Source: Heliopora coerulea (Eukaryota; Cnidaria; Anthozoa; Scleralcyonacea; Helioporidae). From it: 64,000 nucleotides of DNA. The notes under the pieces were generated by a model that saw nothing but the letters and a program-made list of their open reading frames with translations, did not search any database and was not told the origin of the DNA. Each line of letters opens with the position of its first letter. Position 1 is the stretch's first letter. Made by a program: the position numbers and the translations under genes. Positions 10,701-22,700 of this stretch are shown one piece after another. The DNA is taken from contig JASJOG010000438.1 in the NCBI GenBank assembly GCA_030142905.1, positions 110,004 through 174,003 of the forward strand, given 5' to 3'.

Positions 10701-13700
10701 CACCACCAGTACCTCGTCATGACAAGGACTTTGATCCTGGTGCTAAATTTCATATTGGAGCAAATTCACCATACGTCAGGTAAACCAATCTATTAGGCTT
10801 AACAGTGGCGTAGTCAGACCCGGGCCCACCTGGGCCCGGGCGTCAGCTATGAACATGGCCAATCCTAAAGCGTATTTGTCATATTCAACTGAAAAATACA
10901 GGACAAATTTTGTATAATTTGATATCAGCCCTTTAAGTTTAGTCCACGAATGGAATTTTTTTGCGCAGTTTTTTCTTCCACGCTAAAAATTCGCGCAATT
11001 CGTTCTCATCAATGAGATATCTAGTGGTTTTAAAAATAATTTGGAAAGTCTGTACGAGTTTAACGCTAATTGAAGCCTTTGAATCCAGCTCGGCACCGCA
11101 GCCTAAAAAACGAAAATAGCGCCCTCATAATGCAAGAAATAGTCTTGCAGAGACCCAAGAATTCAAACATTTTCCGGGTAGCATGCCCTCGGACCCCCCT
11201 AATTAGAGTGTTTCCCAGGCCCGGGCATCACAGATACTCTGGCTACACCACTGAGGTTTAATTGGATATAATCAAGCATGGCTTTTCTTTTTGATAATAA
11301 AACCATCAATGTTTTTTAACTTTCACTGGCTGCCCTTCCAGAACATCTCCACCCGACAAGTAAAATAATCTGGCCTTAAGTGATGCAGGTAGTCGTTACA
11401 TAACTGACGCGTTACTTGCAACTCATAACCTTTTCTGATTAATTATCTGGTAATCAATTTATTTCCCCTTCCGTGGGGAACGTCTTCTGTAATCAAGTTC
11501 AAAAATTGGGAGGAATTCGTCACTGTCCTAAGCAAAGTTGCACTTGAATTACTGTTACATTTCCGGGAGTTTGAAATTCAGTTGTTGGAAACAGACTAAC
11601 TGGGAAAAAGTGCAAGTTTCTCGAAAGTGGCAAAACCGACTCAGTTAGCTTGGTGCGAGGGATTATAACAGGACAATAAATTATCTTTTAAATTGTCATA
11701 TTTTCCCCATCTATTCACCTGATTTATTAACTTACTTGGATTCGAAAATGCCCTTCCGTATGAAAGAACTGATGTCTTTTTGAAATGACTTTTGTTCTCT
11801 TTCTTTTTTGTTCCGCAGAAAGATAATTTGTAATACGTTTCTGCAATTACGTTCATAATCATTTAAAATTAACCTGGTTTGTGCTTCATGAAACTTTGTT
11901 GTAATTCTAATTTTTGATAAAATTTTTGGTTTTGATTAAATTCAAGTAACAATTTGCAAAGGTAGCGTCAAAATCTTGTCGGGCTTTTAACTACGCATCC
12001 GTAAATAGCTGACCATGACAATTTACGGAAAACGTTTTTCAATGATGCCTTATTCAAAGGCCATTCTTCTTGCAAATTCTACTCCACAATATGGTCGAAA
12101 ATCTATAATAATTTAAATAATATAAAAAATAATAATATAAATTTTAAAATATAAAATAATATAAATTTCGAATAAAAATTACATTTGATAAGATATTTAC
12201 AATTACGGCAGAAAAAATTGTCCTAAGTTATCAACTTTGTAATGAAGTAGGAGGAAAGGTTGTTTTAACTCGGACTTGTACAATGTTAAAGTGTAATTGT
12301 TGAATTGTTTCAGCTCAGCATGCAATGAATTAAAAAGCATTGAGCCGCTGTATGAGAGCTTTGATTTTGCAAATTCAGACCCCGTTCACACGATACCGGT
12401 ACGAAACTGCACCGGTATCAAAATATCACGGTACGAACCTGTTCACACGATACCGGTAGAGGTACAGTTTCATTACGGTTTCACATTACGGTGTAGTGAT
12501 AGTCACTCGACATTACCATCAAACTATTACAAACTTTATTTTTAGCTATTTTATTATAAACTTGTTAGGAAGTGGACTTGCCTAGATTATCTTTGCGCTG
12601 CAAAAGTGATTAAGTTTAAATTTCCGCTTGGCAGCCAACACTTATATGTATTTATATCTTACTACCACTTTTAATCTAATGCGTTAACACACCCTAATTA
12701 TCTTGACACTAATCTTAATTGATTTTCTGCCTCGCCTATACTAGCTACGGTATAAAATAGCTTGTAAATATTTTTAGCAGGCAGTTCTTCTCTATGCTCG
12801 TTGAAGTACAATTCAATGTTTATAAAACTACGTGTTAGTGTCTGAGTGGCTTCACTCTACACAACGACCAAATAATCGCGCTAAAACGGTTTCAAATCGT
12901 TACGGTTAGCATTACGGTTTCATGCTTTTTCATACCGGTACCGTGTGAACGCAAGGCCTAACCGTAATAATTTCGTTACGGTTTCATTTCGTACCGGTAT
13001 CGTGTGAACGGGGTCTGAGATTTTATTTTTAGTACCGTTAAATCGGTTAATGATGATAATGTACTAACATTGTGTACATTACAAGAAAGCGCGAACAGAT
13101 TACGAACTTCAGTAGGTAATTACAACACCTGTAATTACAATTATTGCGATTCCTACTTGAAGAAAACAAACCTTTCGTTGGCATTATCGTCAGAGAAAAT
13201 GGCCATTCGCAGAGTAGGGCAATGGGAGATACTTGGTCTTCTTTGGATAAGATAAGCATTATAGAAATTTGGTCGTAAACGGGTAACGCTTAAATATATT
13301 GTTCTTACTCGTTCCATAATATAAAATTAAACAGCTCCGTTTACTTTGAAAGGTAACTTAGTGTAACAAAAATGTGCAACTAAACTGCCGAATACTCCTG
13401 TTTCAAACGTTTTGCTACAACCGTGCCGACCGAGGGGACACGCTTTAAACCAACTTGTTCGTTACTCATTAAAGTAATTAAGTATAACAGATTCTTTTAC
13501 CCCGCCGACTTTGAGAAAATCACGCCGATGCTCCGGTGAAAGAACCACGTTGATCCATCCTTCTGACAACTGATCTCAGCTAGCCATTCAGGTGATACTA
13601 TTTGATCGTCAAGGTACCAGTGTACCACACCAATTTATAACATTGACTGTTTTGCATTTCAGTTATTTCTTCAGCCAGGTTCTCCAGTTTCAATTTCACC

Positions 13701-16700
13701 GGGCGCTGTGCAAGATAGCCAGGTCAACTAGGCCACTATACAAATGTTCAATATATAAGTCAAAGGAAGCCGGTGCTAAGTTCAGGTATGAATAATGAGG
13801 AATTCACGGAATGGCAAGACTTAGAGTGACCATGAGGTGCAAATTGGGGTCTGTGCGGCAGATTTAGTAAGGAGTCCCTTGAGATTTTGGAAAATCTGGA
13901 TATGTAAGATGAATTTGATGAGACGTTACTCTGGTAGCAGTCATTGATGGGGTGTCACTGACCCATGTTTCATAAAATGGTGGGTGACACCCAGTGAAAA
14001 CTACTCCAACTAGCATGTTAATCCAAATATAAAAATTTGGATAGTGATGGTACTCCACCAGTTATTAGCTGGTTCCTCGGCATTTGTTTAATGGAAACCA
14101 CGCTTGATGACTTGATAGAGATTATATCGAAACCATTCGAAATACTATCTGATCCGTGTCGAGACGAGTAAGAGTTCCAGCTAGCCATATTCAACAGCTC
14201 ATATTTTCAAGAATAAAGAAACTTTATTAATGTTTTTCATCTTAGTTGTTTGCAGGGGCGGCGGAATAGAAAAATTGTTGGTGAGGTGGAAGCTGACGTC
14301 AAAATGGTGACACGTAAAAATGCGTTTGTAGAACTGTGTGAGCTATGGCTCTGACACCATATTGAAATTTCATATCATGCACAATACGCCCTAGAACGTA
14401 ACCAATGCGGTTAGGTAACCGTGTGGAGACTGGAACTTGTGCGCTATATTAAATAATTATTCATTCATAAACCTAATCATTCATTTCTAAATTATAATTA
14501 CGACGTCGACAACGAAATAATTACCTCTCTATTTGAAACGCGGGTTTACCCGATAACGGGAAAACTTGATTCTAAGAGATTCAGAATGTCATGAGTACCC
14601 GAAAGTATACTTCATAAATTTGAGGAAGATAATGCTTCCGGATTTGATTACTTTAATTAATTAAGAGATTCACAACACCGAACATCTAAACATTTAAAAG
14701 AACACCAAAAGGTTATTTTCATTAAAAAAAATCTGTATTGTTTTTTCGATAATCATGAAATAACTTGAACAAAACTGTATTCATTGAGAATCTTTTATTT
14801 CCTTGTTTACAACGAGAGTTTCCCTCCTTCTGGAGCCGGGTCCCTGCTCGTTACGTGTCATTCATAGTCCTACCATCAATGTCTTTATATATTGTCACAA
14901 TTGTTGCAGCACATGTACCAAGTCAATCATACGATTGGTTGAGGATATTCCAAAATTACTACCCCCATTTTACGTTACCATCAAAAAGGTTCATGGCATA
15001 TGTATATAGCATCAATTCTCTACTGAATTGTGATGACAACATACTCGATCGTCAAAAGCCTTTTTGTATCTTGTTAGTATATAACGTCATCAGGGGTTCT
15101 GTGAGGGCTTAAAAAATGGAATCTTATCGCCAGAACAATCACACGTGTATGATGACGACACACGATCGGATCGTCGAAAGGTTGGGTTTTGAGGAGTAAC
15201 TTTATCAACTACTGCCTGCTAAGTAATTCAAAATGGCGATCATTACTCATGAATATTTTTAAACGGGTGCAGTATGTGAAATTGGAATAGCAATGATAAA
15301 ATTTAACATCAAACTTTTAAAAATGGCAATTACAAACTTTGGGGGATGTACATCACTTCGTAATGTGATATATGTTGCCTTAACCCTTTCCTGTCCGACA
15401 GTTCACCCTCTTGACGAGTAAAATGGTCTGGCATTAGCCAGAGTAAAATACCAAAGTCAGGTATGGACTGGAAAGAGTTAGAGAAAACAAAGGATGCGAT
15501 TCGAAAATATGAAGTTAGATCTACGACATCCTTTTGCTTTCTGAAGTGAACGCGAAATTTTGTCACGTTTGGTGAGTGTATGCCATGGTGCAAGCAGTGT
15601 AGACCATATGGTGTTCCGTGTAATTTTTCCGTCATTGTACTGATCGTTCACTTTATACGTAGAAACACGTTACGGAATTCTCTTAAACACTGAGAGATCT
15701 TTCATACTTTAGATGTAACAAATAAAAATTCACCTCTTGTCATACTCGTCTCGCCTTGGCAGCTTAGTTTAATTTAACTACCAGTTCCAGTCTTCAAACG
15801 CTTACCTGACCTCAATGGTAACGTTCTTGTGCACATCATCATGCACTCAAAGGAAGATTTTCGAACTGAATATCATGACCAAATGGCCCAAATTAAAACT
15901 GAATATTTTGTATTGAACAGCAATTATCATCAAGCAGTGATTTTGATACTTCAAATGCTGGTCGCGCCACCATAACTCGAAGATCGGTTTCGACTCGACA
16001 GGCCGAGCTTGGACTCGAACGTCGACTTGAGTCGGAAAGCGAAGTACATAGTGCAGAGGGGACTTTACAGAGAACAGAGTTTGAATTACGTCATGGGAAA
16101 TGGATAATTCCTGGTGTGGAGTGGGAAATGGGGAGGAATACAGATTATGGGTCTTAGAGAGCAGAGTGAGGAGAGCGGCATACGAAGAGTGGAATTTGAA
16201 TAATAAATGAGGGAACGATATTTTGTCAAACCTGCTGGTACAGTAGATATTGCAGCGCTAAATATGGTTTTCGTTTGACAGAAGCTAAGAATTCGATATT
16301 TTGGAAAAATTACACAAAGTGTCATAATTAAATTCCAAAAATCAGTATTGTATCCAGTTAAGATATTTTTTAACATCAAACATGATTACCTTTATAAAGT
16401 GCCAGTCTGTTCTCTATTTTGTTCTGGTCTTTTTTCTAGCCTTGGTTAAGTGGCTGTAAATCTACTTGACGTCTTTTGAAACAATTATAATTCATGTAGT
16501 TATTTTCAGAACATTATACCATTCATCTGCTGTCAGGGAATACCTAATATCTCAATGCAAACGACAACACCAACAAAATGCTACTTCTTTATTTATCAAT
16601 TCGTGGGCCTATCGCCACAGTCTGGATTTTCCACCATGACATAATTCTTCGGTTCTGTGAAAATAAAGGAGTTCGGCTGGATCAGCAAGTCATCGTTAAT

Positions 16701-17433
16701 GATGGCAAGATTCAAAAGAAATACTTGACCATTGGCTGTTACAGATTATAGATCAAATTTATAACTAACGATTTACTGCTAGGGCAGAAATTATTACTAG
16801 ATGATTGCTCATACCTGTCATCCTTTACCTTACATTATGCTCATTATTTTCCTCATTTTCAGAGAAATGTTAGCAGCTGGTTCAAGTGAACCCTGGCCTC
16901 AAATCCTATACAGATTGACAAAAGAAAGAGAATTACGCGTTGACGCTATGCTGGAGTACTTTGAGCCGTTGTTGAATTGGTTGAGATCCTATAGAGAGAA
17001 AGTTAAATACCCCATTGGCTGGCCTGATATCTCGGAGACATTTAAAACTAAAAACTCACCAACTGCTTCAAAAGAACTTGATAAGCCGATCATTTTAACC
17101 AACAGTTCAAAAATAGGGCTGTCTTACCTTCGTGCTGTCGCGAAAGCCACTAATGCAAACTTGTTGGTCACAAATAAAACTGGTCACGATAAAACTGAAC
17201 AGCCGAAGCTTTCAGATTTCAGGACATTTAATAGCGTTAGTTCGCAACCCGCATTAAAAAGTAACTGGGTAAACACACAGTCCCGAAGTGTTCTTGGTCC
17301 TTTAAGTCATACAAAGTCCTCCATATTAACTCGACCTGTATTTGTTCCCTCTACTGGCAAGGAACCGTTAACTTTGGTGAGGAAAAATGATGCTAATAAA
17401 TATTCCTCCAAAATTCATGATTTACATAACTAG
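6715..17433 (+). CDS. Angiotensin-converting-enzyme-like metallopeptidase (family M2), 5 coding exons
   Basis: Joining exons 6715-7793, 9036-9259, 10536-10779, 13663-13785 and 16863-17433 gives 2241 nt, an uninterrupted 746-codon frame with GT-AG sites and matching phases at all four introns. The product has a hydrophobic N-terminal signal-like segment, one M2 catalytic domain with HEMGH at residues 377-381 and the third zinc ligand Glu405 in HEAIGD, and a tail of about 110 residues. The His-to-Glu spacing of 28 equals that of human testis ACE. Substrate-pocket residues in GAKFH and the following Tyr are kept. Such enzymes cut dipeptides from peptide C-termini outside the cell. No transmembrane segment follows, so it is probably secreted. 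The residue matching chloride-ligand Arg522 is Ser516. Confidence 0.9.
7794..9035 (+). other. ACE-like intron 1
   Basis: Starts GTAAAA and ends TTTTAG. A short open frame at 8818-9000 lies inside but has no protein signature. No transposon was recognised. Confidence 0.7.
9036..9259 (+). CDS. ACE-like gene, coding exon 2 (zinc site)
   Basis: Completes the Arg codon from exon 1 and continues [12 protein letters not shown]. It carries the zinc-binding HHEMGH and the downstream [11 protein letters not shown] containing the third zinc ligand. All catalytic zinc ligands are therefore in this exon. It ends before GTGAGT with one base of an Asn codon left over, which is completed by exon 3. Confidence 0.93.
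9295..9515 (+). repeat. Degenerate TTCGTTYGTT tandem repeat
   Basis: Low-complexity tract made of variants of TTCGTTTGTTGTTTCG in ACE-like intron 2. It produces long spurious open frames on both strands. It is not coding. Confidence 0.8.
10536..10779 (+). CDS. ACE-like gene, coding exon 3
   Basis: Encodes [20 protein letters not shown], then [18 protein letters not shown] and [16 protein letters not shown]. These match the second half of the M2 domain and include the Lys, His and Tyr of the inhibitor/substrate C-terminal pocket. The start after TTTAG is fixed by phase: AC here completes the Asn codon begun in exon 2. It ends CAG before GTAAAC with two bases (AG) left over. Confidence 0.92.
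10803..11253. repeat. MITE-like element with CAGTGGCGTAG termini
   Basis: Begins CAGTGGCGTAGTCAGA and ends in the inverted form TCTGGCTACACCACTG, followed inward on both sides by a GGGCCCGGGC-type block. About 450 bp, inside ACE-like intron 3, with no coding capacity. Termini of this kind are common in marine invertebrate DNA transposon relics; the superfamily is not assigned. Confidence 0.65.
11254..12375. other. ACE-like intron 3, unannotated part
   Basis: No coding exon recognised. AT-rich, with an almost pure A/T run near 12100-12185. A scrap of the GACRAGTAAAATRRTCTGGC repeat lies near 11355. Confidence 0.5.
12376..13017. mobile_element. Non-autonomous TIR element (CAGACCCCGTTCACACG termini)
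   Basis: A 642-bp unit whose first 31 bases, starting CAGACCCCGTTCACACGATA, are repeated perfectly in inverted form at the other end. Shorter copies of the motif TTCACACGATACCGGTA recur just inside each terminus, giving layered inverted repeats. It has no open frame with transposase motifs and no clear target duplication. It lies in ACE-like intron 3. Confidence 0.75.
13663..13785 (+). CDS. ACE-like gene, coding exon 4
   Basis: A 123-bp exon after TTTCAG encoding [18 protein letters not shown], then [17 protein letters not shown], the conserved late M2 segment. The first codon is split: AG from exon 3 plus T here gives Ser where vertebrate and insect ACE have Arg. It ends CAG before GTATGA with two bases left over. 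Confidence 0.92.
14388..15833. mobile_element. Possible long member of the CTAGAACGTAACCA inverted-repeat family
   Basis: The sequence CTAGAACGTAACCA with GGTAACCG and GGAGACTGGAAC at 14391-14444 matches the left arm of the unit at 42340-42703. The inverse, CCAGTTCCAGTCTTC through GGTAACGTTCTTG at 15779-15831, matches its right arm. Either this is one 1.4-kb element or two solo ends. A 115-codon open frame inside (14765-15112) has no recognisable signature. A short MITE is nested at 15380-15480. It lies in ACE-like intron 4. Confidence 0.4.
15380..15480. repeat. Short MITE, TTAACCCTTTCC termini
   Basis: About 100 bp starting TTAACCCTTTCCTG and ending GGAAAGAGTTA, with the core CTTGACGAGTAAAATGGTCT. 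Related copies occur at 35570-35670 and 53115-53242, with partial ones at 2793 and 11355. Confidence 0.65.
15834..16862. other. ACE-like intron 4, 3' part
   Basis: No exon or recognisable element. It ends in a pyrimidine-rich acceptor TTTTCCTCATTTTCAG that precedes the last coding exon. Confidence 0.5.
16863..17433 (+). CDS. ACE-like gene, last coding exon
   Basis: Encodes [16 protein letters not shown], then [18 protein letters not shown] and [10 protein letters not shown], the end of the M2 domain. About 110 further residues rich in Ser, Thr, Lys and Asn follow up to a TAG. The tail has no hydrophobic anchor and no recognised domain, unlike the membrane-anchored vertebrate enzyme. The AG from exon 4 plus A here restores an Arg codon. 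Confidence 0.9.
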
Positions 17434-17984
17434 TTATGATCGATCAGATAAAACATTCTTCTGACGTTATATGTAAACAAGCTATACGTAAACGATGTAC
17501 AGAGGTAAGCTTGGTTGGTGGGTGTTAAAAGATATAACCATAAAATGGTGTTTTATAAAATTATATTAATTAAGCGTTCCAGACTCTGGTTGTTCAATCA
17601 TCTTCTACAGTCAATTATCATTATAATAATTATTATCGAAATCGTTATTATTATTGTAGTCGTTTTGTTGTTATTTTGCTGTTATCCTTATCGTTATTAT
17701 AGTTATCATTATAGCTTTCGGTTTGTGGTTTAGTGAACAGTTGGCACCACTTAAATGGTGGACGTATGCAAAACTCGGTTTAATTGCAAAGATTTATGTA
17801 ATTCCAACCTTAAGAAAACCTAGTTTTTAGCCACGTGTTTATCTGTCGGGGAACTAAGAAGTGCCTAAAACCAAAGGACTTTCGATGTAATATTATTCTG
17901 CACCCAAATAATTTTCTGATGAACAGTTACTTGTCGAATAATTTTGACCTCATTCGAGAAATATATAACTTTAATCTCAGTAAG

Positions 17985-18010
17985 AATAAAAAATTTCAAA
18001 ACGAAAATAA
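17985..18010 (+). terminator. Candidate polyadenylation signals of the ACE-like gene
   Basis: AATAAA hexamers at 17985-17990 and 18005-18010 are the first clear ones noted, about 550 bp after the stop codon. Use is not demonstrated. Confidence 0.3.
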
Positions 18011-18136
18011 AGAAAGTTCACCCATATCTTTCTATTGTTGTTATTTTCTTCTGAATTATTGTTGGTGTTGCTGCTTCTTGCATTGATGATGGAATTACAA
18101 TGGCGCGGTCAGTCAGTAGAACTGGAAGAACGCTCA

Positions 18137-18153
18137 CCCCCCCCCCCCCCCCC
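18137..18153 (+). repeat. Poly-C run
   Basis: Seventeen consecutive C residues, flanked by unremarkable sequence. Confidence 0.95.
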
Positions 18154-18734
18154 AACGTTTCCCAACAGAACCCATATTAAACTTTCTCAACCACGGTTTC
18201 ATAAACTTTAAAAGTGCTGATTAATTCAAGGTAAAATAAACCTCTTATGTAACAAGACGGGAAACATGTACTTGCACCAGTTACAGCCGAATTTTATATT
18301 AACTGATTTTGTTATAACCACTTTAAGATTTATGTCATAAATGAAGAATCTTAAAGGTTATTTTGGTCGATTTTAGATTCGTTTTTCACGATTTTGAACA
18401 TTTTCTTTCAACTAGTATTTTCTGCTCTATCAGCGGCTGAACTGATCTGCTTAGATCTGCTTCTGGGAGCCCGAAAGCTCCGGTTTAGGGTCACGTGACC
18501 TCTGGTTTTCGTATTTCGTCTTCCATATTTGTCGTGAATAACCATGAACATTGTATTTTAACTGAAGGTTCCGAAAAATATGGCGGCTGTACATTTAAAA
18601 CCAATATGCTTTCCAAACTCTAAATGCAGCTAAGTTAACTCCTGTCATCAACACTTGTACAAAGAATAACATACATAACTATAGACTTATATGTGATTTT
18701 TTCAGCTGTTGCACCCGTTCTAATGGGCTTACAG

Positions 18735-19008
18735 CGTCAGTTCTAAATTTTAGAATAACGGTTTGAAGCGTGGGCAGATTGTAATCTGGGCAACCTGACC
18801 TCAACCTAACCCTAAACCTAACTCTAATCCTAACCTTAACCCTAACCCTAATCCTATCCCTAATTCTAGCCCTAACCCTCACCCTAGTCATAGTCTAACA
18901 CTTTGACCAACTCCCCTAATTTTCAAGGGAAAACGTTCTGAGGGCCAGATTGCTCAAATTACAATCTGGCTACGCTTCAAAGCGTCGTTCTAAAATTTAG
19001 AACTGACG
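18735..19008. mobile_element. Inverted-repeat unit enclosing telomere-like repeats
   Basis: Left arm runs CGTCAGTTCTAAATTTTAGA, then GGTTTGAAGCGTGGGCAGAT. The right arm is its inverse with a few mismatches, ending TTTAGAACTGACG. Between them, 18803-18892 is a degenerate array of CTAACC, CTAATCC and CTAACCCT, the complement of TTAGGG-type telomere repeats. There is no coding capacity. A MITE carrying a telomere-like minisatellite is the simplest reading. Confidence 0.6.
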
Positions 19009-19696
19009 GAAGTGTGCTAGAACAAGTGAAACGGGTGGATTTTTTCAGTAGTTGCAAAAGTAATGGAATGACTAGTCCATAGTAAACTATAGACCAACTA
19101 AGCTGAATCTTGTCTTCTTAATTTAATAACGAATGTAAGTACCAAGCAAAGAATTCGAACACAAGTCATGTTTAAAACACTGTAATCTTACAACATTTCG
19201 AGACGTTAGTCATATGGCATTTGTTCAACAACAGTGAACTAAAAACTTAAAAAATTATTTACCCCCCTGGTATGTATCCCTGTAGAAGTGTGAGCTATAA
19301 TCTGAAAAGAAATAGGACACAAGTGAAATTTATTGTGTCAAAAGAAGCAATTTCAGTATGGGCATATTGACTCAGTGACATAGCTAAGCTTTCTAGCCCT
19401 CGGAAGCGAGAACCCATCCGGCACCCCTCAAAAAAAGAATTAAGGAAATGAAAAGATTTTGCTCTTAACTAAAGATAACTTATAATCTATTTTTCCGGTT
19501 CAATAAACGCACGAATGTCTAAATAATTCCCATTAAATTACTGTCTAAAAATTGATTATCACTGAGTATTTCAATAAAATACAGAACTACGATCAATATT
19601 CTTAGCATTGAGTGAGTATTGCTTTTTCATTTTTTTGTTTTGTTTTTTGTTTATTTTTTTAAATTTATTTTTCGAAATTTGGGAAAATGATAATAG

Positions 19697-19697
19697 C

Positions 19698-19741
<44 letters not shown>
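19697..19741 (+). repeat. (AAT)n microsatellite, upstream block
   Basis: About 15 AAT units ending exactly where the first R4-like LINE begins. A matching block follows that element at 24025-24064. Confidence 0.95.
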
Positions 19742-19742
<1 letters not shown>

Positions 19743-19743
<1 letters not shown>

Positions 19744-22700
19744 GGGCAGTGGCTAGATCTTGCATGAGGCCGGTCTAGAATGGAGAAGTAAGACGACTCC
19801 TTCCCTCCACTAGTCTGAGGGTTCACCTTGGGCAAGTGATAGGACCCTCAAGCCCCCCTACCTAGGGCTACAGGAAATCCCCGTGACCTGTGAAATACCG
19901 AATTGACATCCGGCGGGGAATAGTCATGTCTTAAGGGCAGGTGAAGAGCTCTTTAGCCTTGGTAGGCAATCACCTAGTGGAGGTTACACGAACAATTATA
20001 CCCGCAACCCAAGGTGTTAATCGTGCTGATGGGTGAATGGCAGCTGCGAAAACTGTCGCAAACGGTACCTGGCAGGAAGTGGCGCCCCCTTCCAGTAATA
20101 GCCTTATCCAGAATGCCGGGCAACCCTGGATGGACCTCTGACCCGTGCATAGCAAAGAACTTATATGGGTAGAAGAAGAATAAAAAAACCAAAAAATCAT
20201 ATCGCTTGTCCTGTGATTAACCAGGAAGCGCGTCCCTCAGAGGGGAACCAGTCTGAGGTCGAAAAGTCTGTACCTGGAACAAACTCTTCCACAAATAATG
20301 AGCCGTTAGGTCACCAAAACCGGAACACTTCCAACATTGGACCAGCGAACTCACAAACAAACAAACCCACATCAGGGAAACGAACTCCATGGACGCGGGA
20401 AGAGTACACCCAAGTCATGAAGTCATTTTATTCAGCACTAGAAAGACCCACATCAAATACCACTAACACCACTTACGGGATATGGAGAAATGCGGTTGGG
20501 GATGATATAAGGCCTTACATTGATGTAGGTAAACTTGCTAACGTGCGTAGAGATATAATACGAAACAACCGACTGACACAAGCAGAGCTCGAACAAATCA
20601 AACAGAGTGTGAAATCAGACGCAAATGTCCATGATGAGTTACGAGTAGAAGGCGAAAAACTGTACCCTGAACGCATAAACCAAACGATTAATGATATAAG
20701 AAATGGAGACCCCCTGCAAGACCAAGACCAAGAACAAAATGAGAATGAGCAAGACCCAAATACAAGAGACGAACTGAATGAAAATGAGGGAGAATTCAAA
20801 GCAGAGTTCTTAATAAATAATAGGGACTCGATTAACGAAGCAAAAAATGACATAGTAAGAGCCGTAAGTAAAGTGAAGCACATGAATATGAAAGACAGGG
20901 AAAAATTGCCTAAAATCCAAGCAACGAAAGCAAATACAAAAACCATTGACATATATCATGCTGCACTCTACGAATATCTTGAAAACGAACCAGATAAAAC
21001 CTTAGATATGCTAAATATAGCCATATATTCCACTGGTCTTGCCATATCTGAAAAGCTAAACGCCAAAATAAAGAAAAGAACACGAAATCGGCATTAAGAA
21101 CCTGCCTGGAAAGAAAAAATCAACAGGGAAATTGACACCCTCAGAAAAGAAATATCTATCCTTGATGAAATAAGCAGAGGCACTAACGTTAACACATCAA
21201 AATCGAGAAAAGTAAAACGAAAATATCAAATAAACAATGCTGGATCAATACCTGAAATTAAGGAAAATCTGAAACAAAAGATGCTCCTTAAATCACAACG
21301 CATAAAGCGATTTTCAAAACGATCAAATTTCTACAGGCAAAACAAAATCTTTTCTACGGATGCAAAAAGATTTTATAGAGAAATAGGCAAGCAAAATATA
21401 AAAGTTGAAAAGACTCCATCAATAGAAGAAGTCGAAAAGTTTTGGAAAAAGATTTGGAGTACACCAAAAGAGCATAATGAAAACGCGGAATGGATAGAAC
21501 GTGAAACCGAGACAATGAGTGCCACACCAACTCAAGAATGGCAAGACATAGCTAGAGAACAAGTCAGACAAGCACTGCGAAAATCTCAGAAATGGAAATC
21601 ACCTGGTTTAGATAAAGTCCCTAACTTTTGGCTTCATCATCTGCACTGCACGCATGAATTCCTTGCTCAAGCCTTATCACATCTCATGAGAAACCCGAAT
21701 GAAATGCCGGTATGGCTCTCACATGGCATGACTTTTTTGTTACCTAAGAATGATGAAACAGATAATCCTAAAAACTATCGACCAATTTCATGCTTATCTA
21801 CAACATATAAACTCTTGACTTCCATAATCACAGATACAACATATTCCCATTTGGACCAAAACAATATTTCACCTCTTGAGCAGAAGGGATGCAGACGGGG
21901 ATCCTATGGGTGCAAAGATCAACTTTTAATAAATAAGATGATTCAAGAAAATTGCGTTACCAGGAAAAGAAACTTAAGCAAAGCCTGGATAGATTACAGG
22001 AAGGCCTTTGATAGTGTCCCACATTCTTGGATAATTAAGTCTCTCGAAATATACAAAGTATCGCCAGTAATTATAAATTTCCTAAAACAAGGAATGAATC
22101 TCTGGAGTACAACGCTGTACTTAAACCATGCAAATGGAATAGCTAACTCTTGTAAGATTCCAATTAATCGAGGAATATTCCAAGGTGACTCCCTTTCTCC
22201 CCTCCTATTTTGTATTGCACTTATACCTCTTTCAATGGAGCTAAATAAAACATGCTATGGATATCAAATAAAGGAAAATAAGTTTAACCACCTTTTTTAT
22301 ATGGATGACTTGAAACTTTTTGCCAAGGACGATGGAGAGCTTGAGGGCCTTTTAAAAACCGTTAAGTCATTCAGTGATGACATTGGTATGGAATTTGGCC
22401 TTGATAAATGTGCCAAACTTACCATTAAACGGGGGAAAATAACTGAAAGTAGAAACATTGATTTAGACGTTAGCACTAGAATTAAAAACTTAGAACAAGA
22501 GGAAACATATAAGTACCTTGGAGTCAGTGAGGGGACAACAATACAACACAATCAAATAAAAGAAAAGGTCAGAAAGGAATATTATAGGCGACTAAGACTT
22601 ATCCTGAATACAGAATTAAACTCTAAGAACAAAATATCTGCTATCAACAGCTTAGCAGTCCCAGTGGTTCAGTACAGTTTTAACATCTTAAACTGGACAC

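Noticed and set aside
18803..18892. A chromosome end
   Set aside because: The telomere-like array is short, degenerate, flanked by inverted repeats, and followed by ordinary sequence on both sides.
20515..20952. 145-codon Ser/Phe-rich frame on the minus strand
   Set aside because: Antisense shadow of the R4-like polyprotein.
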